Assembly (NCBI RefSeq): GCF_002160255.1
Contig: NZ_NFKF01000001.1
Coordinates: forward strand, 496,001-560,000
Length of the DNA: 64,000 nt
Source: Olsenella sp. An188
GTDB taxonomy: Bacteria > Actinomycetota > Coriobacteriia > Coriobacteriales > Atopobiaceae
Direction: 5' to 3'
Shown: positions 30,114 to 38,045 of the stretch, one piece after another
How positions within the stretch are numbered: the stretch's first letter is position 1
Layout of the letters: each line of letters begins with the position of its first letter
Made by a program: the position numbers and the translations under genes
The notes under the pieces: model-generated
Told to the model about the DNA's origin: nothing
Database searches by the model: none
The model's input: only the letters and a program-made list of their open reading frames with translations

Positions 30114-30139
30114 TAACGAAGCGCTAACGGTCGCCCGCG
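30114..30139 (-). promoter_or_regulatory. Predicted response-regulator box upstream of two-component genes
   Basis: On the plus strand TAACGAAGCGCTAACGG continues TCGCCCGCG. TAACG repeats 11 bp apart, the spacing of OmpR/PhoB-type direct repeats. Read in the gene direction it overlaps TAGAAT, a good -10. The same 26-bp sequence with four changes occurs at 33087-33112 upstream of the transporter operon. Confidence 0.75.
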
Positions 30140-30149
30140 CGGGCGGCTC

Positions 30150-30244
30150 CCGGACGGTTTCGCGGCACAGACCGTCCGGAAGTCGCACGTACGGGAAAAG
30201 CGGGCGGCGAGAAGAACGTCCGCAAGCCGCAGGTCCTTCTCGCC
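30150..30244. terminator. Two hairpins downstream of the transporter operon
   Basis: CCGGACGGT (30150-30158) pairs with ACCGTCCGG (30171-30179). GGCGAGAAG (30206-30214) pairs with CTTCTCGCC (30236-30244). Both lie between the yxeA-like stop and the response-regulator promoter and may insulate the two transcription units. Confidence 0.55.
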
Positions 30245-30252
30245 AAGCGTGG

Positions 30253-30663
30253 CTAGGGCGCCAGCGCCGCGACGGCCGCATCGGGAACCTCGGCCGCGTC
30301 CGCCGGCCAGTAGTGCACCGCCGAGCCGCCGCGCGCCTCGATGCGCAGCCAGCCCTCGCCGCCGGAGCGCGCCCCGAAGCTGATGAGCGTGAGCTCGCGA
30401 ACCGTCCCGTCGGCCGCGGCCGCCCTGACGCGGTAGACGTAGTTCTCCCCCGCGCCCGTGGCGTCCGCGTAGGACCCGTCGAAGGAGTCCGGCTCGGGCG
30501 CGCTCGCCCACATCTGCACGGACGGGATGGGCAGCACGCGGTCCAGCACGGACTGCAGGGCCGGGCCCCAGCCGGAACGCGCGAGCGCACCGGCACACAG
30601 GGCCGCCACCACGGCGACCGTGGCGAGAAGTACCGCGACCGCGAGCCTCGGGCTCCTACGCAT
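30253..30663 (-). CDS. YxeA family membrane-anchored protein
   Basis: 136 residues with one N-terminal hydrophobic helix (about 7-27). The body fits the YxeA (DUF1093) pattern: NYVYRVRAAAADGTVRELTL, then a lysine/arginine-poor GWLRIEARGG strand and EVPDAAVAAL at the end. Such proteins accompany bacitracin/lantibiotic-type ABC transporters in Gram-positive bacteria; their action is unknown. The start (ATG 30663 behind GGAGGGG) overlaps the preceding permease stop by 8 bp. It is the last gene of the four-gene transporter operon. Confidence 0.72.
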   Translation of the reverse strand: MRRSPRLAVAVLLATVAVVAALCAGALARSGWGPALQSVLDRVLPIPSVQMWASAPEPDSFDGSYADATGAGENYVYRVRAAAADGTVRELTLISFGARSGGEGWLRIEARGGSAVHYWPADAAEVPDAAVAALAP

Positions 30664-31492
30664 CGGCCCTCCCCTCCTCGAAGCCGCGAAACCACAGCGC
30701 GAGCGCGCACGCGCCGGCCGCGCACAGAAGCGCGCTCGCGGTACCCGTGACCAGCGTCGCGTTGGCAACCTGCGCCGCAAGCCCGGACCGCGGCGCCGCG
30801 ATCGCCGCCTCCACGCCCAGAGACGCCAGGCGGGCGGGCCACGCAAACGGCACGAGCGCGAAGACGCCTCCCGGCGCGGCCCCGGTGAGCTCGCCGGTCA
30901 TGAGGCCGTGCGCGAGCCCTCCCACCGAGAAGAACGCGCACAGCAGGCCGACGGCGCCCACCCCGATGGCGGCGTTGCGCCCGAGGCGCAGCGCGAGCGC
31001 GAGCAGAAGCGCGTAGAGCGGCGCGCTTGCGAGCACGCAGAGCGCCCAGGACAGCGCGAGCGGGCCCGCGCCCAGCGTGAGGCGCCCCGCGAGCGCAAGG
31101 AGCGCGGCGAAGGTGCCCACCGCCAGCGCGAGCGCCGCCGCGCCCATGGCCACGAGCGCGGCCCACTTGGCCAGGATCGCCGAGCCACGCGCCGGGGCGC
31201 CCGTGAGGTTGGCCATCCGCCCGGCGCGGCGCTCCTCGTCGACGGCGAGGCCGCACGAGATCCCCGCCATGAGTGGCATCATCGCGCCGAGCAGCTGGAC
31301 GTAGGCGTCGGCACCGAGCGCGGGGTCCCACGCAGACACCGAGAAGTACGCCCCGCAGACGAAGCCCCCCGCGAGTCCGCAGGCCGCGTGCAGCGCCACG
31401 AGCGGCGAGCGACGCAGCCGCAGCGCCTCCGAGCGCAGGGCGCGGCCGAGGCCCATGCGCGGCTCGACGCCGCGCCCGCCCGCGGACCTCAC
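30656..31492 (-). CDS. LanG/MutG-like ABC permease
   Basis: 278 residues, six hydrophobic helices. The GTG start at 31492 overlaps the stop of the previous permease (GTGA) and has the strong site GGAGGAG. A start at ATG 31456 would give a shorter protein. It begins MGLGRALRSEALRLRRSPLV after a short leader and contains the ABC-2 type permease helices (LLGAMMPLMAGISCGLAVDE). It pairs with the upstream permease as the E/G subunits of a LanFEG exporter that expels lantibiotics or bacitracin-like peptides from the membrane. No lanthipeptide synthesis gene is in the window, so a resistance role is more likely than producer immunity. Confidence 0.8.
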   Translation of the reverse strand: MRSAGGRGVEPRMGLGRALRSEALRLRRSPLVALHAACGLAGGFVCGAYFSVSAWDPALGADAYVQLLGAMMPLMAGISCGLAVDEERRAGRMANLTGAPARGSAILAKWAALVAMGAAALALAVGTFAALLALAGRLTLGAGPLALSWALCVLASAPLYALLLALALRLGRNAAIGVGAVGLLCAFFSVGGLAHGLMTGELTGAAPGGVFALVPFAWPARLASLGVEAAIAAPRSGLAAQVANATLVTGTASALLCAAGACALALWFRGFEEGRADA

Positions 31493-32319
31493 AGCTCCTC
31501 CGACCGGTCGAACCACGCGGCCGTCACGGCCGCGAGCAGCACGAACGCGAGCGCCCCCACGGCGATTCCCGCCCAGGCGAGCGTCCCGTCCGACGCGAGC
31601 GCGCCTCCGAGCACGGTGTCCGCGGCGAGCGGCTCGCCGCTCGGCAGCACCGGGATGAACGACGTGGGGACCACCACCGTGGCAGACGGCGGGAAGAGCT
31701 GCGGCAGCGGGATGAGCGACCACGCAAAGGCGCCGGCAACCTGCACGGCAAGCGGGAGGAAGATCCCGGCGAGAAGACCGGCGCGCGCCGTGAGGAAGAG
31801 CCCCGCGGGAATCATCCACGCGCTCGTCAGCGTGACGGCGAGCGCGGCGCAAAGCATCGTGGCGAGCCCCGCGGGCGTGAGCCCTCCCGGCGCGAGGCAG
31901 GCGCCGAGGGCGTAGATGGCGCACACGATGAGGTTGGAGAGCGCCGAGAGCCCCAGGCACACGAGCGCCTTGGCCCACCACGCCCGCGAAAGCGACGCGC
32001 CCGCGCCCAGAAGCGCCCGGTTTCGCGTGCGCGCGTCCGCCTGCGCCACGCAGCCTGCAACGAGCGCCAGCGTCACCGGCAAAAACAGCGTGTACCAGTA
32101 GTTCCACGCCGAGAAGGACTGCCCGTAGGGCCCGGGCATGGCGCCAAGGAGCGGCATCGGCAGCGCCATGACGACGGCCAGGCGCAGCGGCGCGGCGTGG
32201 CGGTGCTTGAGCGCCTCCGCGGCGAGCGCCGAGCGCAGGGTCGCGGCGCGCGGGCTCTTCTCGACTGCGGGCGCGGCGCCGGGCGCCCCGGCCGCCCCGA
32301 GGTTCTTCTCGCCGGTCAT
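31489..32319 (-). CDS. LanE/MutE-like ABC permease
   Basis: 276 residues with six membrane helices. The ATG at 32319 overlaps the ATPase stop (ATGA), the usual coupling in this operon. The N-terminus reads MTGEKNLGAAGAPGAAP; the GEKNLG part is encoded by the recurring GGCGAGAAGAACC motif and looks like a non-conserved extension. True family similarity begins around SALAAEALKHRHAAPLRLAV. Together with the next permease and the ATPase it forms a LanFEG/BcrAB-type exporter. The end of the gene, LGALAFVLLAAVTAAWFDR, is the last helix. Confidence 0.82.
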   Translation of the reverse strand: MTGEKNLGAAGAPGAAPAVEKSPRAATLRSALAAEALKHRHAAPLRLAVVMALPMPLLGAMPGPYGQSFSAWNYWYTLFLPVTLALVAGCVAQADARTRNRALLGAGASLSRAWWAKALVCLGLSALSNLIVCAIYALGACLAPGGLTPAGLATMLCAALAVTLTSAWMIPAGLFLTARAGLLAGIFLPLAVQVAGAFAWSLIPLPQLFPPSATVVVPTSFIPVLPSGEPLAADTVLGGALASDGTLAWAGIAVGALAFVLLAAVTAAWFDRSEEL

Positions 32320-33026
32320 GCCGCACGCCCCTGACGGCACACGTCCATGAAGAGGGACTCGAGGTCCTGACCCTCGGCGAGGGGCGCCTCGTAGGCAAGG
32401 CGCCCGCCGTAGATGATGCCCACGGCGTCGGCCATCTGCTGGACCTCGGAGAGGATGTGGCTGGAGACGAGGACCGTCACGCCGCGGGCGGCGAGGCCAC
32501 GCACGAGCTCGCGCAGCTCCTCGATCCCGAGCGGGTCGAGACCGTTGGTGGGCTCATCGAGGACGAGGAGCTCGGGACGGGCGAGAAGCGCGCACGCGAT
32601 CCCCAGGCGCTGCTTCATGCCCATCGAGAAGCGCCCGGCGCGCTTGCTGCCGGTGTCGGTGAGGCCGACGACCTCGAGCGCCTCGTCGACGCGGCGCTCG
32701 GGCAGCCCCAGCAGCGTGGTGCGCACGCGCAGGTTCTCGCGCGCGGTGAGGTTGGGGTAGAGCGGCGCCTCCTCGATGAGGCTGCCGATCCGGTAGAGGT
32801 CCTCGCGGCGCCAGGGCATGCCGTCGAACAGGATCTGCCCGGACGTCGGGCGCAGCATTCCGCAGACCATCTTGAGGAGTGTGGACTTGCCCGCGCCGTT
32901 GGGGCCCAGCAGGCCGTACACGGCGCCGCGGCGCAGGTGGACGCTCACGTCGCGGACGGCGTCCTGGGCCTGGGCGCCGCGCCCGAAGCGCCGGGTGAGG
33001 TCGCGGGTTTCAAGCAGGTTTGACAT
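32316..33026 (-). CDS. LanF/BcrA-like ABC transporter ATPase
   Basis: 236 residues. Walker A is GPNGAGKST (about 41-49), signature FSMGMKQRLGIA, Walker B LLVLDEPTNGLDP and switch His in VSSHILSEV. The signature SMGMKQR and the overall length are typical of the lantibiotic/bacitracin exporter ATPases (NisF, MutF, BcrA). It is the first gene of ATPase-permease-permease-YxeA, with overlapping starts and stops. The box at 33087-33112, about 60 bp upstream, matches that of the two-component system downstream, so induction by that system is likely. Confidence 0.93.
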   Translation of the reverse strand: MSNLLETRDLTRRFGRGAQAQDAVRDVSVHLRRGAVYGLLGPNGAGKSTLLKMVCGMLRPTSGQILFDGMPWRREDLYRIGSLIEEAPLYPNLTARENLRVRTTLLGLPERRVDEALEVVGLTDTGSKRAGRFSMGMKQRLGIACALLARPELLVLDEPTNGLDPLGIEELRELVRGLAARGVTVLVSSHILSEVQQMADAVGIIYGGRLAYEAPLAEGQDLESLFMDVCRQGRAA

Positions 33027-33086
33027 TTGGGGCTCGCCTTCCCTTCTCGCTGGGTTGCTGACAGCTCCAAGGATGGCGGCAAGGTG

Positions 33087-33112
33087 TAACGGAGCCCTAA
33101 CGGTCGTCCGCG
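33087..33112 (-). promoter_or_regulatory. Predicted response-regulator box upstream of LanFEG operon
   Basis: TAACGGAGCCCTAACGG followed by TCGTCCGCG on the plus strand matches the 30114-30139 site at 22 of 26 positions, with TAACG repeats 11 bp apart. It lies 60 bp upstream of the ATPase start, the same relative place as in the two-component operon. Confidence 0.78.
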
Positions 33113-33166
33113 GCGAGAAGGGCGGCGGCTTTGGGGCGGCTGTTGGACCGCGTGACGCGACTCGAC

Positions 33167-33216
33167 GTAGGCGCGAAACGACACTTTTCTCCGCGGAAGT
33201 GTCGGTTGGCGCCTAC
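33167..33216. repeat. Repeat family B hairpin overlapping the MFS stop codon
   Basis: GTAGGCGCGAAACGACACTT at 33167 faces GTGTCGGTTGGCGCCTAC ending at 33216, almost identical to the 27865-27914 hairpin 5 kb away. The TAG stop of the MFS gene (33213-33215) is part of the repeat arm. Confidence 0.85.
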
Positions 33217-34439
33217 ACGTGCCCACAGCTGCGCCGGGCCAGCGCCGCCAGCGCGCGGCCACCCACGACGAGCTGGCACGCCAGCAGCGCCGCCGCGGCA
33301 ACCCAGAGCGCCTGGTAGCCCGTCGCCGAGAGCAGCCAGCCGCCCACGGCCGACCCCACGCCGCCGCCCGCAAAGACCCCGAGCCCGATGAGCCCGGTGC
33401 AGAGCCCCGTCTGCGTGGAGTCCGCGTCCATGGAGAGCGAGACGAGCGTGGGCTGCACGAGGATGTAGCCAAACCCGAGCGCGCCAGCAGCGAGAAGCGC
33501 CGGCGGCCAGGCGCCCGTCAGCGTCACGGCAACGAGCGCGACCACGGCGAGAAGCCCGGAGACCTCGCCCACCAGGATGACGGAGCGCGGTCCGCGGGCG
33601 GCGCCGATCCTGCCGGAGACCATGCCGCCCACGAGGCACATCACGCCGTAGAGCATCATGATGAGGCCGGCCTGCGTCGAAGTGAGCCCGCAGCGCTCGG
33701 AGAGAAACGTCCCCATGAAGCCGTAGACGCCGAGAAACGCGACGCCCGTCGTGCAGGCAACAAAGAAGATGGCGCGGTGGCTTCCGAAGAAGATGCGCGC
33801 GGCACGGACGAGGAAGGGGGCGGACGTGCCGGCGGCGGACGGGGCGGCCGGCGCGTGGTCCTTCTCGCCCGGGGCGACCTCGGGCTCGCGCAGGCGCCAC
33901 AGGAGGACGAGCGCGACCACGGCGAGCGCGCCGAAGCACGCGAAGGCGGCGCGCCAGCTCATGAGGTCGCAGATGATGCCGCCGAGGCCCGACGAGAGGC
34001 CCTGCCCAGTGAAGGTGATGCCCATGAGCACGCCCACCGCGGCCCCACGGCGCTCCTGGCCCACCACGTCGCCGACGAAGGCCTGCGACACGGCGATGAT
34101 GCCCGCCGCAAAGCAGCCCGTCAGCACGCGCGCCGCGACGAGAAGCTCCAGCGTGGGGGCTACGGCGCACAGGAAGGTCCCCACGGCGAGCCCCGTCACG
34201 ATCACGCGGAGCACGCGCAGCCTGCCGAAGCGGTCCCCGAGCGTCCCGCAGACGGGCTGGAGGAGGCCGTACGGGACGAGGTAGGCCGTGAGCACGATGG
34301 CCGTGGCCGAGGCGGCCACGCCGAGGGCGTTGGCGATGGCGGGGAGCGCCGGCGAGACGAACCAGTTGTCGGCCGCGGAGACGAGGCCGCAGAAGCCGAG
34401 GGTGTACACGACGCGACGCTGTGCTGGGGTGAGATCCAT
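33213..34439 (-). CDS. Major facilitator superfamily transporter
   Basis: 408 residues, twelve hydrophobic helices, in the drug/sugar efflux style of MFS. The start at ATG 34439 follows GGAGGGA; longer starts lack a ribosome site. The loop 2-3 motif is GTLGDRFGRLRVL and the helix 4-5 region contains ARVLTGCFAAGIIAVSQAFV. The central loop between helices 6 and 7 includes APGEKDHAPAAPS, again encoded by the GGCGAGAAGGAC motif. The stop codon belongs to a family B repeat. Substrate cannot be told; no regulator is adjacent. Confidence 0.88.
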   Translation of the reverse strand: MDLTPAQRRVVYTLGFCGLVSAADNWFVSPALPAIANALGVAASATAIVLTAYLVPYGLLQPVCGTLGDRFGRLRVLRVIVTGLAVGTFLCAVAPTLELLVAARVLTGCFAAGIIAVSQAFVGDVVGQERRGAAVGVLMGITFTGQGLSSGLGGIICDLMSWRAAFACFGALAVVALVLLWRLREPEVAPGEKDHAPAAPSAAGTSAPFLVRAARIFFGSHRAIFFVACTTGVAFLGVYGFMGTFLSERCGLTSTQAGLIMMLYGVMCLVGGMVSGRIGAARGPRSVILVGEVSGLLAVVALVAVTLTGAWPPALLAAGALGFGYILVQPTLVSLSMDADSTQTGLCTGLIGLGVFAGGGVGSAVGGWLLSATGYQALWVAAAALLACQLVVGGRALAALARRSCGHV

Positions 34440-34510
34440 GCCAGTCCCTCCTTCGAACGTGAAGCCGAACCATTGTAGTTCCGCGGCGGTGCGACGCATC
34501 CGACACAAAA

Positions 34511-34542
34511 CGCCCCCGGTCCCGTTGGGTGGACCGGGGGCG
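34511..34542 (-). terminator. Rho-independent terminator
   Basis: CGCCCCCGGTCC (34511-34522) and GGACCGGGGGCG (34531-34542) make a 12-bp stem; read on the minus strand the stem is followed by TTTTG. It ends the wall-protein gene at 34571. Confidence 0.8.
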
Positions 34543-34570
34543 CTGCCAAGAGCCTGGCGAGAAGAACGGG

Positions 34571-35707
34571 CTAGCTGCGACGCCTCAGGAAGACGCCGAG
34601 GCCAGCGACGGCCGTGCCGAGCGCGGCGATGCCGGAGACCGCGACGGTGGCGTCACCAGTGTTGGGGATGGCATCCTCGTCTGCGTCGTCGTCGTTGGAG
34701 CCGTCGTCGGTGGAGGTGGCGTCACCGGCGGGCTTGGTGGTGTCGTTGCCCTGGTCGGTGGTGTTGTCGCCGGGGTTGGTCGTGTCACCCTGGTCGGTGT
34801 TGCCGCCCTGGTCGCCGGAGCCGTCGCCGGGATTCTCCGTGTCGGTGCCGGGCTCCTCGGGGTCAGTGCCGGGGTCGGTCGGATCGGTCGGGTCAGTCGG
34901 CTCCTCGTCCTCGACCCACTTGGCGTAGAGCGTGATGTCCTGGGTCACGGGCGTGTCAAAGTCGTAGGCGTTCACGCACTCCGGCTCAGTGTACCAGCCT
35001 TCAAAGGTGTAGCCGTCGCACGTGGGTTCAGTGGGCTCGGCAACCGTCTCACCGTCCTCAACCACAACGACAGAGTTTTCGGTGCCATCAACCTGATCGT
35101 CAAAGGTGACCTTGTGGGTCTCGGGCACGGGATCATCCGCCTTGTGCTCATAGACGTGAACCAAGTGGTGGCCGTCACCACCAAGCAAGTTTTCCGCATC
35201 CACCTCCGGGGCGCCATCGTATGCAGCCCAATACCAAGTGATGCCGTTGCCTGCCTCGCCAAGCTTTTCGACGAACTCGCTAAAGGCAACCTGCTCGCCC
35301 ACGGGCGTCTCAATCTCAACGCTCTTCTCAGTCCCATCGGCAAAGACGAAGACAACTGTCAGGACCTCCTGCTGCTGCTCGGGCTTGTCGTCACCGCCGG
35401 GCTTGCAGTCGTCCTTAATAGGAGCAAGGCAAAGGTCACAGCGGCCGTCGGGCCAGAAAAAGTCAACCTCTGGATGCCAAACTCCCCATGGCCACCAGTT
35501 GCCAAGATGCCACTCCTTCGTCCACCAGCTCCATTTCTCTGCAGAGAAGGACTGGGGGTCCACACCCTCGACGGACTGGGTGCTGACGGCCTCAGGAGCG
35601 GTCTCGTCGGCGTGAGCGGTGGTCAGCGCGCCGGTAACGGGGCTCAGGGCCAGCACGGCCGTGAGGCCAGCAACCACCGCTATGCTCCTCCTGGTCTTAC
35701 GATTCAT
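34571..35707 (-). CDS. Cell-wall anchored InlB-repeat (Listeria-Bacteroides repeat) protein
   Basis: 378 residues. A signal peptide (MNRKTRRSIAVVAGLTAVLA... ending near ALTTAHA) starts it at 35707, behind GGAAGGA. The middle carries one clear InlB B-repeat near residues 215-265 (YTFEGWYTEPECVNAYDFDT, then ITLYAKW). A Pro/Thr/Gly/Asp-rich wall-spanning stretch follows. The C-terminus has the sorting signal IPNTGD, a hydrophobic helix and RRR. The signal is a variant of LPXTG with Ile first and Asp after Gly. It is paralogous to the next gene upstream. Codon use is less GC-biased than in neighbours. Likely a surface adhesin or wall protein; ligand unknown. Confidence 0.85.
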   Translation of the reverse strand: MNRKTRRSIAVVAGLTAVLALSPVTGALTTAHADETAPEAVSTQSVEGVDPQSFSAEKWSWWTKEWHLGNWWPWGVWHPEVDFFWPDGRCDLCLAPIKDDCKPGGDDKPEQQQEVLTVVFVFADGTEKSVEIETPVGEQVAFSEFVEKLGEAGNGITWYWAAYDGAPEVDAENLLGGDGHHLVHVYEHKADDPVPETHKVTFDDQVDGTENSVVVVEDGETVAEPTEPTCDGYTFEGWYTEPECVNAYDFDTPVTQDITLYAKWVEDEEPTDPTDPTDPGTDPEEPGTDTENPGDGSGDQGGNTDQGDTTNPGDNTTDQGNDTTKPAGDATSTDDGSNDDDADEDAIPNTGDATVAVSGIAALGTAVAGLGVFLRRRS

Positions 35708-35794
35708 TTCAGTGAATCCTTCCTTCATTATGAGGAGAGTCAACTCATAAATGGATAATTTTTTGTATTAGGAATTGTGTTCTCGGTTGGGTCG

Positions 35795-35823
35795 GTCCCC
35801 GGTCCCGCAAAGGGACCGGGGAC
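35795..35823 (-). terminator. Hairpin downstream of second wall-protein gene
   Basis: GTCCCCGGTCCC (35795-35806) pairs perfectly with GGGACCGGGGAC (35812-35823) around GCAAA. It follows the stop at 35849 but lacks a U-tract. Confidence 0.6.
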
Positions 35824-35848
35824 AAGGCATCTGACAGACTCAGAGCGC

Positions 35849-37405
35849 CTAGCGACGACGCCTGATCAGGACGCCAGCACCAGTGAGGGCAGCTCCGACG
35901 GCAGCGATGCCGGACACGGCGACGGTGGCATCCCCGGTGTCGGGAACGGCCGAATCGTTGTCCTTCTCGGCCTTGTTGGCGTCCTTCTCGACGTCATCGG
36001 TCGTAGTCTCGGTGTCGTCCGTGACGCCGGAGCCGTCAACGTCGTTCCTCAGCCAGCCGGCCCAGAGGGTCATGTCAGAGGTCACGGGCGTGGAGAAGTC
36101 CCACTCCTGGGTGAGGTCGGAATCCGTGAACCAGCCGACGAAGGTCCAGCCGTCGTAGGTCGGGGCCTTGATTGCGGAGGAGTCAATCGTCTCGCCCTCG
36201 GCGATGGTGATGACCTGGTCCTCCGTGCCCGCGAGACCGTCGTTGAGGGTCACGTTGAAGGTCTTGGTCTCGGGCTCCGGGTCGGGCGTGGGGTCGACGA
36301 CCGGGGTCCACTTGGCGTAGAGGGTCATGTTGTCCGTCACGGGAGTGGTGAAGTCATAGGCCTTGGTGCAGTCCTTGTCTGTGTACCAGCCGGCGAAGTC
36401 GTAGCCCTCGCGGGTCGGATTGGTGGGCTCATCGACCTTCTCGCCATAGCTGACCGTAGAGGAGACGACGTCGTTGCCCTCGACCCCGTCCTCGAAGGTG
36501 ACGGTGAACTGCTTGGGAGTCCACTTGGCGTAGAGGGTCCTGTGTCCAGCAATCTGAGTTGAGAAGTCGAATGCGTTTGTGCAAGCGGAATCCGTATACC
36601 AACCGTCAAAGGTATAGCCATCGCGCTGCGGAACATCAGGCTCGGAAACGGTCTTGCCGACCGCGACCTGTTGCTCGACGTCATCGACGCCCGGCGTGTT
36701 GTAGTCGAACGTCACCGTGGCAACGTTGCCCAGGAAGTCAAAGTGCGCAAGAATCGTCGTCTGCAAGGGTGAGGCGTACGTAGTTTTGCCAAACTCGTTA
36801 TCGGGGTACTCACCCCACGAGTAGTGAGAGAACGTGAAGCCATCCTTGGCGGGGTTCTTGAAGTCGGCCATCGCCTCGAACATGTTGGCGCCCACGACCG
36901 TGTTAACGGTGCCGTACACGATGGAGGTGTTGTCCTCGTCCACGACGGTGTAGGAAATCTGCTCCTCCTTGTACGGGTGCAGGTTGTACTCTCTGTCCCC
37001 CGCACCATAGCTCGCCTTGTCACCGAGAAGACGGCCGGGATCGTCCCACAGCTGGCTAAGGTCATAGGAGTTGTTGCCCTGCCACGCCTCGACCGTCTGG
37101 TAGTCGGGGTGCTCGGTGTAGAGCGCGTCAAGTGCCTCCTGGAAGGTCGGCCTCCCGTCTGGGGTGCCGCCGGAAAGCCAGTTGTTGTCGTACGTATCGG
37201 TATAGGTGAAGAACGGCTTGTCCGCGTCATCAGACGCATAGAAGTTCACAGTGACCTTGAGCTCGTTAGCGATTCTAGCTGACGCCTCGGAGCCGCTCGT
37301 CTCCTGCGCCAGCGCCGTCACGGCGGGCGCCACGACGGGGCTCAGCGCCAGCACTGCAGCGAGGCCGGCGGTTACCGCCACGCTCCTTCTGCTCTTGCGA
37401 TCCAT
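35849..37405 (-). CDS. Cell-wall anchored protein with three InlB repeats
   Basis: 518 residues; the start at 37405 follows AAGGGAACG. The signal peptide (MDRKSRRSVAVTAGLAAVLA...) ends near VTALAQE. After a unique domain of about 200 residues come three InlB B-repeats: DGYTFDGWYTDSACTNAFDF, EGYDFAGWYTDKDCTKAYDF and DGWTFVGWFTDSDLTQEWDF, each ending in LYAKW or LWAGW. The sorting signal is VPDTGD, then a helix and RRRR. The last 30 residues are nearly the same as in the paralogue downstream, which suggests gene duplication and use of the same sortase. No sortase gene is in the window. Confidence 0.88.
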   Translation of the reverse strand: MDRKSRRSVAVTAGLAAVLALSPVVAPAVTALAQETSGSEASARIANELKVTVNFYASDDADKPFFTYTDTYDNNWLSGGTPDGRPTFQEALDALYTEHPDYQTVEAWQGNNSYDLSQLWDDPGRLLGDKASYGAGDREYNLHPYKEEQISYTVVDEDNTSIVYGTVNTVVGANMFEAMADFKNPAKDGFTFSHYSWGEYPDNEFGKTTYASPLQTTILAHFDFLGNVATVTFDYNTPGVDDVEQQVAVGKTVSEPDVPQRDGYTFDGWYTDSACTNAFDFSTQIAGHRTLYAKWTPKQFTVTFEDGVEGNDVVSSTVSYGEKVDEPTNPTREGYDFAGWYTDKDCTKAYDFTTPVTDNMTLYAKWTPVVDPTPDPEPETKTFNVTLNDGLAGTEDQVITIAEGETIDSSAIKAPTYDGWTFVGWFTDSDLTQEWDFSTPVTSDMTLWAGWLRNDVDGSGVTDDTETTTDDVEKDANKAEKDNDSAVPDTGDATVAVSGIAAVGAALTGAGVLIRRRR

Positions 37406-37838
37406 CCCAACGTTCCCTTCTCTTGGCAGCATGGAACTCCAGGCGCACCTGCAAAAGGCAGACCAGTGGCCCGGCTACGCGCGATGCTATTTCAGCAAGG
37501 AGGGGGGATAGGTTTTTTAATCTAACATGAGGGGGTGCCAAATTCGCAGATAGCACACCATTTTATTGGGAGGGGGTCTGTGGCCCAGCTCTGACCTGCG
37601 CGCCCAACCCACCTGCGGCGACTTCGTTCTTCTCGCCAGATTAGGGGCAGGAGGCAGGGGTGGGCCTACAATTTAAGACGACGTCAAGTTTTCGGTAAGC
37701 GGCGTTCAGGAGCGGGCGCGACCACAGACGGCGGCCGTAGCCGGCCACGAAGCCTAGCTTGACAAAGGAGGCCCCGCAGGTCAACCGCGGGGCCTCCCGG
37801 CCAGTCGCGCGGGGCCGCCGGCCCCGGGTTCTTCTCGC
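37406..37838. other. Intergenic gap with promoter-like AT-rich stretch and a terminator
   Basis: No gene is supported. Around 37500-37560 is an AT-richer stretch (including GGTTTTTTAATCTAAC) likely to hold the promoter of the wall-protein gene. A GTTCTTCTCGCC motif lies at about 37623-37634 and another at about 37828-37839. The part 37767-37797 is a hairpin described separately. Confidence 0.5.
37767..37797 (-). terminator. Rho-independent-like terminator after copA
   Basis: GGAGGCCCCGC (37767-37777) and GCGGGGCCTCC (37787-37797) form an 11-bp stem; on the minus strand it is followed by TTTGTC. It lies 42 bases past the copA stop. Confidence 0.7.
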
Positions 37839-38045
37839 CTACGCGACCTCTGCCTCGTAGCCGGCGTCGACGACGGCCGCCACGAGCACCTCGTCGGTGA
37901 CATCCTCGGCCGCCTCCACCGTGGCGGTCCCGTCCTCGAGGGAGACGCTCACCGAGCTCACGCCCGCGACGCCCTCGAGCGCCTTGGTCACGTGGGCGAC
38001 GCAGTGCTGGCACATCATTCCGGTCACGTTGAGGGTCCTGGTCAT
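37839..38045 (-). CDS. Possible internal translation product: CopZ-like copper chaperone
   Basis: 68 residues, identical to the C-terminal domain of the copper ATPase. The ATG at 38045 is preceded by AGAAAGGAT at six bases, a better ribosome site than most in this window, although it lies inside the copA frame. The product would be a complete ferredoxin-fold heavy-metal domain (MTRTLNVTGMMCQHC...). E. coli makes a chaperone from copA by frameshifting; here an internal start would give the same result. Whether it is used is not shown. Confidence 0.5.
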   Translation of the reverse strand: MTRTLNVTGMMCQHCVAHVTKALEGVAGVSSVSVSLEDGTATVEAAEDVTDEVLVAAVVDAGYEAEVA

